A stretch of DNA of 64,000 nucleotides from Cladocopium goreaui. Taxonomy: Eukaryota > Sar > Dinophyceae > Suessiales > Symbiodiniaceae. Position 1 is the stretch's first letter; every line of letters starts with the position of its first letter. A model generated the notes under the pieces. It worked only from the letters and a program-made list of their open reading frames with translations, did not search any database and had not been told where the DNA came from. The translations under genes were made by a program, and so were the position numbers. Shown piece by piece: positions 40,145 through 48,858 of the stretch. Location of the stretch: contig CAMXCT020001463.1 of assembly GCA_947184155.2 (NCBI GenBank), positions 1-64,000 on the forward strand. Direction: 5' to 3'.

Positions 40145-40852
40145 AGAGAAAGAGATTCCTCTGAGATCACTCTGGGTGTTGATCCACGTTATCTTGACTC
40201 TACGTTTCTGGATTATGGCGTTACCCGTGGGTCTGAGAATGTGCCTGACATTTCGGGACATCTGGAGAAAACACTCACGGATAGCAACTTTCAGAAACCT
40301 TTGTCAGATGAAGCATACTCACGCTTCAGAAAGGCGTTGGGAAAATTGCTTTGGTTGTCACAGGTGCGTCATGACTTGAAGACATGGATGTCTGTTCTTG
40401 GGACACAGCAAGCGAAACCGATGCACGGAACTGAGCAAGCATTGAAAGCAGTTTTGAGATTCTTGTATGTTGACATGCATGCATGCTTGTGTTTACCGAG
40501 CAGAGATGAGACCATCATGAGTCAGGTTGATGATACTCAACTGAGATCAGTCCATCTTCACTCTTTCAGCGACGCTTCACATGCGCCGTACCGTTTCAAC
40601 AACCGCAAAGGTGTTAGCGGTGGAGCTGTTTTCTTTGAGAGGTCTTTGGTAAGGTCTCTGAGCCGACAGCAACAAGCTTTGAGCTTGAGTTCATGTGAGG
40701 CAGAGCTCTATGGTTTGCAATCAGTGTGTCAGGAAAGTGTTGCGTTTGGAAGACTGGTTCACCGTCTTCTGTTTGCACTTCATGAGATCGATGAGCCAGA
40801 AGAAGTTGTGATTGGCTGGAGAGCGATTCAAGCTCCGCATTGCAACTTGTGA
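40145..40852 (+). pseudogene. Copia A RT end and RNase H start
   Basis: The frame resumes after the duplication. It contains the RT thumb/connection and the Copia RNase H start: HSFSDASHAPYRFNNRKGVSGG and LSSCEAELYGL (written here in short parts; about 40560-40720). A one-base deletion relative to Copia B at about 40812 (ATTGG versus ATTTGG) ends this frame. Confidence 0.85.
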
Positions 40853-41754
40853 GGTCCATGGACGTGCCACGACGTTCACGACACATTGAAATAAGATTGC
40901 ATTGGTTACGAGAGCAGATGAGAGAGGGTTTGTTGAAATTGAGACACAGGAGTGGTGTTGAAAATCCAGCAGATCTTTTCACTAAATGCTTGAGTGCTAA
41001 AGCTTTCTATAAACACCGTTATGCTCTTGGGATTGTTGTTCCAGATGGTTTGACAGCTGAGTTGGCAGAACTTCGTGAGCTGTGTGTGTTGCAGCAAGTG
41101 TTGACTCAGGGTTCTTCAATTGCGATTGTGGAACTGTGTTGTGCGGAACATTCGAACTTGAGAAAAGTCTGTGAAGTTTCGAAGGTCCCATACATTGGTG
41201 TACTTGCTAAGGTGCAGAGTTCTGGAACGTTGAGTCGTGTAGCTGTTTGCATTCGACAGTGGAAGAATTCGTCATGTCCACCTTGGGTGCATATTCATGC
41301 ATCGACTCCTTGTGGAAGTGGAAGTCCGCTTCGCAATTTCAATCCGGATTCAGTCACTGAAAAGGACCAGGAATGGGATGAGATCATCAACGCGATTGGT
41401 GGTTACTTCAAACATGCAGACTCATGTTCGTTTGAGCTTCCAGAACGAAATACCATTTGGTCCCGACCTGAGACAGTGAATCTTTTGGAGAGTTTTGACA
41501 TGAGGCATGAGGCTTTGGTGAGGTTGTGCAAAACTGGATGTCAGAACAAGGACGGTATTCCGATTGGAAAGACATTGAAGTTTGTTTCCAATTCAGCTTG
41601 GTTTGCATTAAATCTTCACTCCAAACTTTCTACATGCACATGCCAGACTCATGCAGAACTCTATCAAACCAACTATACTGAAACAGCGTTTTACAACCGA
41701 AAGTTGGCAAGATACATTTTGATTGCAGTCAAACATGCTTCGAAGAAGAGTTGA
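40853..41754 (+). pseudogene. Copia A RNase H end and C-terminal MTase-like module
   Basis: The RNase H end (RSRHIEIRLHWLRE, then NPADLFTKCLS) continues without a stop into a further roughly 215 residues. These have IAIVELCCAEHSNL (about 41117), STPCGSGSPLRNF (about 41305), FELPERNTIW (about 41433) and LCKTGCQNKDGIP (about 41525). Their order and spacing parallel the MTase-like module that precedes RT in the YR elements (VIEMFAGSAR, PPCGT, ENPRSSLYW, C-x-GG). Some SAM-binding glycines seen in real methyltransferases are absent, so activity is uncertain. Confidence 0.7.
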
Positions 41755-42092
41755 ATTTGCGTTTAAAAGGGGGACACTCTGACAGAGAGAGAGACAGAAG
41801 TTGGATCCACGTTTTGTTTCGTTTCATTTTCTGTTTGCACGTTGTTTTCAAACAAACGTTGCCAAAGATAAACAGGAGTTTTCACCGTGTTTCATTTTGT
41901 GCAGAGTTTTGTTGCGCGATGCTGTAAGATGCAGTGTGTGTGCGCAACGCAGAACAATCTGAAAGGTCACTGATCCTATCACGACAGTGATGGCGGTTCG
42001 ACACTTCGTTTCACGTTCTAGGTTGATTGCTCCTAAGAGTTTAGCCACGGTCTAGTGCTTTTTCACTACCGGACGCGGTTTGGTTTGTAGCC
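41755..42092 (+). other. Copia A spacer between pol and second ORF
   Basis: These 338 bases have no gene. They include a purine run AAAAGGGGGACAC (about 41766) and a GA microsatellite. The same region starts in Copia B at 63807. Confidence 0.6.
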
Positions 42093-42674
42093 ATGGCCAA
42101 GTCTGGATGGACGGATGAAGATGAGAAGGCTTTGCTTGGTCTTCTTCAGAAGAAGTGGCACAGTGAGAATTCAGGGTCAGGCTATGCAGCCGGATCCAGT
42201 ATTTTGACTCCTTTGGAAAGTCAAGGAGCAATGACAGATGGAAGCAAGCGACTTCGTGAGGCTCTGGATGATGATGAATTCGATGTGATTTCTTCGGCAG
42301 CTGAACCTTTGAGTGCGCAGTTGCCTGTGATGCCTATCCCAATCTTTCCTGGGATCGCCGACAAGGTCCTTGATCAGCTTACTGCTGATTTGGTGCCTGA
42401 AGGCATGAGTTTTCGAGATTGGAGCAGAACGAAGTTTGCGTTTGGAAAGTTTGCCAATGAGGGCAAAACATACCGTGAGGTATATGTCGATGATGAGATG
42501 GCCGGATATTGCAAATGGAGTATGTGTCACCTGGGAAACAAGAGTACAAGTCCAATTGCAAAGGATTGGTATTCTTTTCTCTGCGCATGCAAGGTTGTGG
42601 AGGACTCTGGAAAGGTTGGAAAGCCAAAGGGTTGCTTCACTGGAACTTCAGTGCAGAGGCAGCTGGGTGATTGA
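42093..42674 (+). CDS. Copia A second ORF, possible ExoX-C/DUF3820-like segment
   Basis: The protein is 193 aa from an ATG at 42093, between pol and the PPT. I do not recognise the whole protein. Residues about 108-140 (FAFGKFANEGKTYREVY...GYCKW) resemble the FGKxKGKTYxEV...D...YxxW pattern of the C-terminal domain found after some DnaQ-type exonucleases (ExoX-C/DUF3820). The N-terminus has SGWTDEDEKALLGLLQ, reminiscent of a Myb/SANT helix. Extra ORFs before the 3' LTR occur in various Copia elements. The frame is intact although pol is broken. Confidence 0.5.
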   Translation: MAKSGWTDEDEKALLGLLQKKWHSENSGSGYAAGSSILTPLESQGAMTDGSKRLREALDDDEFDVISSAAEPLSAQLPVMPIPIFPGIADKVLDQLTADLVPEGMSFRDWSRTKFAFGKFANEGKTYREVYVDDEMAGYCKWSMCHLGNKSTSPIAKDWYSFLCACKVVEDSGKVGKPKGCFTGTSVQRQLGD

Positions 42675-42839
42675 GAGTATCCTCATTGGTGCAAAGGCGA
42701 GGAAAAGACTATGAGCTGGTTGTTCATTGGATGGTGGACAACGGGACAATTCGTACTATATGTATTGGCCTATCGAACTTGGGCGATATGTGCTGAGGTC
42801 TGGATGGGTTACAGCTATACATGGAATGGAGTTCATCTC

Positions 42840-42848
42840 AAAAGGGGG
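42840..42848 (+). promoter_or_regulatory. Copia A polypurine tract
   Basis: AAAAGGGGG lies directly before the 3' LTR, in the position of a plus-strand primer. Confidence 0.8.
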
Positions 42849-43683
42849 TGTGAAAATTTGACATCTGTGGTGAGATGAATCCATTGGTTTTTTCATTGAT
42901 CTTTTCTGCATTGGAAGAAGTGAATTTGGTTTTTATCTTGATGATGAGCTCAACCGTGATGGTTGACATCGTATTTGCACGTTTTATTGGAGATGACGAA
43001 ACCTAACAACGATATACTTTTCGTCTTCTTTGAGTACTTTGATTGCACGGAGAACATCGTGAGGATTTGAATTTGTATAGTGACATGGAAAATCAAACCA
43101 TTTTCCATATGTTTTGCTTTAGTTTTGCCGGCAGAACGATCGCAGAAGTGCACGAAGGAATCGTAAGAAGATCGTAGAATTCATTTTGTGACTTCGGAAG
43201 AAGGAACTTTGTTTGACATTGATCGGAGAAGTTTAGTTTTCTTTGTCTCTCAATGATGATAGCGAGAGCAACATTCTGAAAGGCATTCAGAACTGGAGTT
43301 GCTAACAGATCTGAGGGAGATCGTGAATCATGTTTCGGTGCTTGAAATGTTTCAACGTTTTTCAAATACTCAAACTTATTTAAACAAACAAACCATGTCT
43401 TGATGTAAAGACTTTTTGTGAGGACATGTGTTTTTGATCGCTTTTGTGAAAGTTAGCAGAAAGATGCTGACTAGCGACTCCGCATCATTTTGTGTCAAGG
43501 CGTGACACACCAACAAGAACCATAGCGACATGAACAAGACATGTTCCCTTGTTGCTTGTGTGTGTAAGAGTGGCTGAGCTCTGGGAGTGTTTGACTTGGT
43601 TGCGTGGACGGTCTTAGTGAGTTAAGGACGACGTCCTGGACGCTGACCCAAGTAGGTTTCGAAGGTTGAGGTGACCTTCCGCA
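42849..43683 (+). repeat. Copia A 3' LTR
   Basis: 835 bp, starting TGTGAAAATTTG and ending CCTTCCGCA. Compared with the 5' LTR it has a 16-bp gap and scattered substitutions. The GATCC duplication follows. Confidence 0.92.
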
Positions 43684-44595
43684 GATCCCTGTCTTCATGG
43701 CCATTGCACGGACATCTGGATGAATATGACACGGCGCCATGTCAACTACTAGGAAAACTGATCTCTCGGCCATGCACTCTTCTAAGGATTTGCAAAGCAC
43801 CTGGATGTACCTTTGCATGACCTGTCTGTTGTTCCAGGCGCTACTCTCCCTCCAGAGTATGATGTTGTGGGGCAAGAAACCTTTGGCCTGCCTAAGCAAT
43901 CGGAGTGAAAACCTGTGCGTGTTTCCAAGTAAGATCTGAGGGAGCTTGCTGTTCAGGCCAAGTAGGTCACGTTGCCCCTGCGGTCACTCAAGCGTGATCG
44001 ATCAGCTGGCCGCAAAGAAGACAATGGCTGGGTTCGCAGAACTGTCCCGACACCGCCGCCTACATGGTAAGCCAAGCTGGCTTCATCCATGTTAATGATC
44101 AAAGGCTCCTTCTCAGCAGCAGCTATAGCAGCGTTGATCCAACGAAAATACGTTGTTGCCTGCAACAAAACAAGCCCAAGGACCCTGTTTAAAAGCCTTA
44201 ATTTTGACCCCAAAATGGCGTCAACCAGGCGGACGTCAAAAGGAAGCCCCACCAGGTGGGCCCCAAAACCAACCCCATATAGCCAAGCCAAAACTGGTCG
44301 AAACATGCCATGATGAAAAAGCGCTCCAAATTTGGGCCAAAAAAAAGGACCCCAAAACGGGGTCAAAAACAGTTACCTAATTTTGGGCCCAAAAACCAAC
44401 CCCCAAATTTGGCTCATCCAGAACAGGAAAAATCATTACGGAAAACGCCGATGGGACTGGTTCCGCCCCCTCCCAAAAAAGATACATGTGTGGAAGAACA
44501 CTGCACGGCGCCTTCTCTTGCAGCTCCGCTTGCGACATGGTGGTTGCAACACGCAGCTTGCCCAATCTCGCGCCCCACTTCCGGCGAAAGTTTTG
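43684..44595 (-). pseudogene. DDE transposase, central catalytic part with one likely intron
   Basis: On the minus strand, the first exon segment (44595-44440) continues the N-terminal piece at 53260 in frame once YR4 is removed. After a probable intron (44439-44160) the next segment encodes YFRWINAAIAA and the first catalytic Asp in LIINMDEASLAYH (about 44090). A one-base shift at about 43960 precedes LLRQAKGFLPHN, then WNNRQVM and the second Asp in VFLVVDMAPCHIHPD (about 43745). The order fits Tc1/mariner/IS630-like DDE transposases. It stops at the Copia A insertion. Frameshift and insertions make it inactive. Confidence 0.65.
44160..44439 (-). other. Probable 280-nt intron in DDE transposase gene
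   Basis: The donor TTCC|GTAATG and the acceptor TTTTGTTGCAG| join PSAFS to ATTYFRW in frame on the minus strand. The interior is rich in GGGGTC/CCAAAA words and has no conserved coding sense. Confidence 0.55.
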
Positions 44596-44722
44596 TTTAA
44601 CGTACTTGTTTCGTTTATGTTTTACGGGGTACTTTCAGATCTTTGTTTCCCCTGAAACATTTTGGCTCAAGCTGGACTTCAATCTTCTTTGCGTTTATAG
44701 CCTGGGGATATTCTAAAAAAAA
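44596..44722 (+). repeat. YR4 split direct repeat A1 (left end)
   Basis: About 127 bp, repeated at 52390-52515. It contains CATTTTGGCTCAAG (44658-44671), identical to the last 14 nt of the dinoflagellate spliced leader; the A2 copy has one change. Confidence 0.88.
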
Positions 44723-45113
44723 CAATGCAAACAACAAATGCAAACAACACAGGCTACAACATTACCAAATGCTGCGTTCACTCATTTTCCCAATTTTTCT
44801 TCATGGCTGTGGGTTGCACTAGTTTTGTCTGAATCGGGGTTTTGATTGCTTTCTAGGAAGTTTTTCCATCATTGACCCGGCCGTCCGGGGCGTGCCATGT
44901 GGCATTTGCGTCTCAGGGAGCCTGTTTGGACCGAAATCTTTGCATCACCTGTCAGGGCAGAATTGTGCACACTCATTTTGTCGTATTTGTACGATCAACA
45001 GGCTGAATCCCATTTCTTACCCCGAGATATTTGGCGTTTTTGTTGGTGTTCTTACGGTATTTACCGTTTTGCACGGCGTTTCAGAGAGATCGATACACCG
45101 TCAGTGGCAGACG

Positions 45114-47066
45114 ATGAGACCCCAGACTAGCATGGATGATGGTTGGGACCTTATCCCATTCGAATCAGCGACTCCGTTTGTGCAACCGACAGCCAAAGCA
45201 ACTCCACGGAGTAGACCAGAATTTGTGGTGCAACCGAGATTTCCTGTTTCCCTAAGGGTTCCAGGTTCCGACATGCCAACATTGCCCAGGCCACCAAATT
45301 CAGGTCCAAAGCTCACTGTGGCGAACTTATCAGATGCTGTGCCCCAAGGGCGTCCTCTTTTTTCACCAGTTCGGAATTCACTGTTACACCATGTTTCACA
45401 TGATGATTCACCATATGCAAGGTTTCACAGGGTTAGTTACCAACCCACCAATTTACAGATGCAGTCCAATGCAACCTCCACTTTGGAGTCAGCGCCCCAA
45501 CAACCATCGGTGCCAGCCTTATGTCCTAGTACAGCGGAAGCATTGCCATGCCCACCATTAACTCAGGGTAAGGTTGGATCACACCGTTCAAAACCAGCAC
45601 GGAGCTCAACTGCCATGCAATTGACTAGATCTAAATTTGCCAGCGACAATGTTTTCCTGGTCGACCAATTTACAACGTTGTTGGGACTATTTGGGACATT
45701 TTCCGATGTATACCAGACACTGTCATCATCTCCATATGCGGATGAACATCGCAAGAGACTGCTCAACAATTATGCAGCCACCACAGCATGCCGATACATG
45801 CAAGCTGTCCTGAAGTTCGTCCGGGTGACATCGCAACTTGGATTCGATGTCCATCATTTGTCAGAAGCTCAACTTGCAGATACCCTCACAGTGATGCAAT
45901 TATCCAGAACTAGTGACACAGACCGGGATGTCTGTTCAGGGAATTTCACAATCAAAGCACTGAGATGGTGGCACAAAATTGCAGGAGTTAGAAACCTCCA
46001 AATTTGTTTTTCACCCCTGGTGGACAGCTTCCTGAAGACAAAACTGAGCAAGGACAGGCGTGAAGCCCCGCCACTCCCGCTGTGGCTGGTTTTCCAGTGG
46101 GAACGGCGTATCCTACAGAGCGCATCAACAATGTACGAAATTATGATGTTGGGCTCGTTTTTAGTCATCATTTGGGCAGGCTTGAGGTTCGCTGACGCAC
46201 AACGTATGAATGCTGATTCCTTGGTGTTCAATTTTCAGGAATTACGTGGCCTGGTATGGCGATCAAAGACTATGGCAGCCGGACATCCTTTTGGAGTTCA
46301 AGCCTCAGGACTATGCAGTTTCAGCAGCCATACCTGGCTATTCAAATTTTTGCAGACATGGGACACTTTGATGCATGACCTACAGATGCCACGGTCAAGG
46401 GTGGATTTTCTGATTCCATCGATGTCTCCAGATGGTACCTTCCCGGTTTTTGAACCTTTGGATTATGCAGGCACAACTAGGGTGTTCCGAGATATGTTGC
46501 TGACACCGTGGAAGCACTTTGAGGGGGAACACCCACTGGCACATTTACAACAGATGTATACGCTGCATTCCATGAAAGCGACCTTGTTGAGCTTTGGCCC
46601 ACAACTGGGCTCTTTGGTCAGCGACTCAGACCGCCTCCTTCAAGGTCACCACCAAGATCCAAAACATTCATTAAATTTATACGGAAGAGACAGCGTATGG
46701 GGCTCACTTCGTTACCAGGCTACGGTGATTCAGGAAATTCAAAAAGGCTGGAGACCTAAAACTGCGCAGCACCGTGGCGGCCAGTTCCCTTTGGCTGAAC
46801 CAGTGGTGACCTTAGAAAGGTTCAAAAAAAATCAGCACCGGACTACCAGTTCAAGTGGCTTTCTTTTTCTGGCCAAGATGAGCCTATTGAAATTCCATCC
46901 AAACCAGATGTGGAATCGATTGCGTCGGACACGGACACCAGTAGCAGCAGCAGTCAGAGTGACAGCTCAGACTCAGAGGAAGGGGCACCTGGCCCCAAAA
47001 AAGTTGCACCAGCACAGGAGGCCTACCAAGCAGATGAGGCAGTGTATGCAAAACATCGCCGGGTAA
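45114..47066 (+). CDS. YR4 tyrosine recombinase (frameshifted near C-terminus)
   Basis: The frame is open from 44892, but the ATG at 45114 (MRPQTSMDDGWD) is a better start. A Pro/Ser-rich N-terminus precedes the core: a first Arg in AGLRFADAQ (about residue 355), WRSKTMA, a His in HSMKATLLSF (about 484) and GHHQDPKHS followed by the probable nucleophile Tyr in NLYGRD (about 522). At an A8 run (46824-46831) the reading frame slips. The other frame continues with a Ser/Asp-rich linker and the conserved LH/CG/CxxxxC tail up to 47257, so one A was probably lost. Confidence 0.8.
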   Translation: MRPQTSMDDGWDLIPFESATPFVQPTAKATPRSRPEFVVQPRFPVSLRVPGSDMPTLPRPPNSGPKLTVANLSDAVPQGRPLFSPVRNSLLHHVSHDDSPYARFHRVSYQPTNLQMQSNATSTLESAPQQPSVPALCPSTAEALPCPPLTQGKVGSHRSKPARSSTAMQLTRSKFASDNVFLVDQFTTLLGLFGTFSDVYQTLSSSPYADEHRKRLLNNYAATTACRYMQAVLKFVRVTSQLGFDVHHLSEAQLADTLTVMQLSRTSDTDRDVCSGNFTIKALRWWHKIAGVRNLQICFSPLVDSFLKTKLSKDRREAPPLPLWLVFQWERRILQSASTMYEIMMLGSFLVIIWAGLRFADAQRMNADSLVFNFQELRGLVWRSKTMAAGHPFGVQASGLCSFSSHTWLFKFLQTWDTLMHDLQMPRSRVDFLIPSMSPDGTFPVFEPLDYAGTTRVFRDMLLTPWKHFEGEHPLAHLQQMYTLHSMKATLLSFGPQLGSLVSDSDRLLQGHHQDPKHSLNLYGRDSVWGSLRYQATVIQEIQKGWRPKTAQHRGGQFPLAEPVVTLERFKKNQHRTTSSSGFLFLAKMSLLKFHPNQMWNRLRRTRTPVAAAVRVTAQTQRKGHLAPKKLHQHRRPTKQMRQCMQNIAG

Positions 47067-47257
47067 CACATGCCATGCTGGCAGTGGTGGATGATGTTAC
47101 CACCAGACCATTTTACATGGACCACTACTGGAAAGCTGCGTGTGGAGCCCGAATGCTTCATTCAGAAACAGAATTTCTTGAGACCCTGACACCTCCAATC
47201 ATGTTTTGCCAACATGCCGGATGTAAGAAAATATGGACATCAGTCCAGCTGAGTTGA
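46824..47257 (+). pseudogene. YR4 recombinase C-terminal tail in shifted frame
   Basis: The frame after the A8 run encodes an acidic Ser-rich stretch, then YWKAACGARMLH and MFCQHAGCKKIW, the counterpart of the putative zinc-binding tail of YR1-YR3. A one-base change at the homopolymer would join it to the main ORF. Confidence 0.7.
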
Positions 47258-47645
47258 ATCATTTACCATGGCCATTCCTGGACAAAAATAGCCAGCGTGC
47301 AGCAGCTTGTTTGGAACAATCAACATGACCTATCAGCATCTCATGGCGTTCAGTTGCATCAGAATCAGTCACAGTTTTGCGTCATTTGCGTTTTTTTTCA
47401 CATGTGATACTCAGGTTCAAACCTTGTCTATATATCCGCAGCCATTTCAAAAAAAAAACCCTTTGCAAAAAAAAAAAAAACAAATGAAAACCGTATCCTT
47501 CAGGCAATTATTGATCGCTCGAAGGGTGCCGCACTCAGTGATATGCAAATCCACTCACACCGTTTACCACATGGTACAGGAGTTTGTAACTGTTTTTAAA
47601 TGGTTTTTCAAGGTTGGTATTTCAATTCCAATTCAGCGTTGCGTG
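47258..47645 (+). other. YR4 spacer between recombinase and Gag
   Basis: These 388 bases include two A-rich runs (about 47448-47482). The Gag frame is open upstream through them, but no conserved sequence is seen before the ATG at 47646. Confidence 0.55.
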
Positions 47646-48854
47646 ATGACTTCCAAAACATCGGAAGATGCCATGTCGGCATGTGGAGTGGATCCATCCA
47701 TAGCGTCGCAACTGATCCAAATGGGTTGGACGGTTCAGTCATTTACGTGTGCAGCATTGGATATGCACGAACTGGAAAAATTGTGGCCAGAATTGTTTCC
47801 AGCTGAAGAACTTGGGTTATTGCAAAAAGCCTCTTTGAGGGCGGCGTTCAAGATGTGTCAAGAAATCACCCAACCCAGCGTTGCAATGCCAGCACCTGTC
47901 AGTGCTCCATCAGCTTCCGATGCGTTGTCTAGTGCAGGCACATGGGCAGAAAGCTTCCCACCGAAGTTGGATGCAGCTTTGATCGAACAAATGAAGGCAA
48001 AATTCTTGGCTAGTTATCCCTCAGAGTTGGTGAACCACGACACGATGCCCAGCACTAGACTCCTCAGCCTTATACACCATCAGCTGGCAAAGAAACAATG
48101 GGCGTGGATTCCTTGGAAATACCGCCTCACGTTGGCGAAAGCTGAGGAGGTGACATCACAACTGCAGTCCAAGATGCCAAAGTTGGAAGTGGCTACCCTG
48201 CACAACCTCCTAGTAGATGAGCCCCCATGCATAGACATATCCAACTCAGGGTTTGGTGTGAATGCAGTCCGAAATTTACTTGCAGTACATGACATGGCAG
48301 TCGCAATGTGTGGGGGAGCTCATTTAGCAAACCTCAAAGCGTACTCTGCAAAATTTCTCAGTTACCTGACACAACGGGGGGACCCAGAGAGCATGTTGAG
48401 ATGTGCTTCAATCACGGAGGCCCAGGCAGCTGACCGCCAAATTTGGGCTTCCGTAGCTGACCTGATGTCAGAGCGTGGTTGGGATATGGACAATTGTTTG
48501 CATGAGTTCACACATATCCGACATGACTTGCCAGGTCTGTTACAGCTCCGTCCTCGCCCAGCAAAGGTACCTTCGATGCCATCACAGCCCAGCTTCCAGA
48601 GCCCAAGCAAGGGCAAAGGCAAAGGTAAACCCTCCAAAGGGAAAGGCAAGTCTAAGGGAAAAGGAAAAGTGCAATGGTTGACCGATGTGAAGACCAAGGA
48701 AGGTCAATGGAAACAGCTATGCATGCGTTTTCAGACGGGCAATTGTTCATTGGGCGATTCTTGCAGATTTCAGCACAGCTGTGCGTATCCTGTCAACGGC
48801 CAGGCGTGTGGGTTGGATCATGGAGCTCTTCAACATCAGAATACAACCCACTGA
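47646..48854 (+). CDS. YR4 Gag-like protein
   Basis: The start ATG at 47646 gives an N-terminus (DPSIASQLIQMGWTVQSFTCAALD) placed like those of the other YR Gags. A highly basic GKGKGKPSKGKGKSKGKGK run (about residues 315-335) precedes a CCCH-type finger: CMRFQTGNC, then C and H in SLGDSCRFQHSC. It ends at UGA 48852-48854 followed by CUAG, with Pol in the same open frame. Confidence 0.75.
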   Translation: MTSKTSEDAMSACGVDPSIASQLIQMGWTVQSFTCAALDMHELEKLWPELFPAEELGLLQKASLRAAFKMCQEITQPSVAMPAPVSAPSASDALSSAGTWAESFPPKLDAALIEQMKAKFLASYPSELVNHDTMPSTRLLSLIHHQLAKKQWAWIPWKYRLTLAKAEEVTSQLQSKMPKLEVATLHNLLVDEPPCIDISNSGFGVNAVRNLLAVHDMAVAMCGGAHLANLKAYSAKFLSYLTQRGDPESMLRCASITEAQAADRQIWASVADLMSERGWDMDNCLHEFTHIRHDLPGLLQLRPRPAKVPSMPSQPSFQSPSKGKGKGKPSKGKGKSKGKGKVQWLTDVKTKEGQWKQLCMRFQTGNCSLGDSCRFQHSCAYPVNGQACGLDHGALQHQNTTH

Positions 48855-48858
48855 CTAG
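48852..48858 (+). other. Candidate UGA-CUAG readthrough site, YR4 Gag/Pol
   Basis: TGACTAG is the strongest known short readthrough context. Pol is open in the same frame directly after it. Confidence 0.65.

Larger units (their letters stand above)
24516..43683 (+). mobile_element. Copia A: Ty1/Copia LTR retrotransposon, split by YR3
   Basis: The element has a 5' LTR (24516-25368), PBS (25369-25384), gag-pol (25407-41754, interrupted by YR3 at 26749-35287), a second ORF (42093-42674), a PPT (42840-42848) and a 3' LTR (42849-43683). The flanking GATCC duplication confirms the ends. Domain order is Gag, protease, integrase, RT, RNase H (the Copia order) plus a C-terminal MTase-like module. It inserted in a minus-strand DDE transposase gene. 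Several frameshifts, a replaced segment at about 37165-37450 and a 50-bp duplication at about 40045-40144 make it non-autonomous. The LTRs differ by scattered substitutions and a 16-bp indel, so it is older than YR3. Confidence 0.92.
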
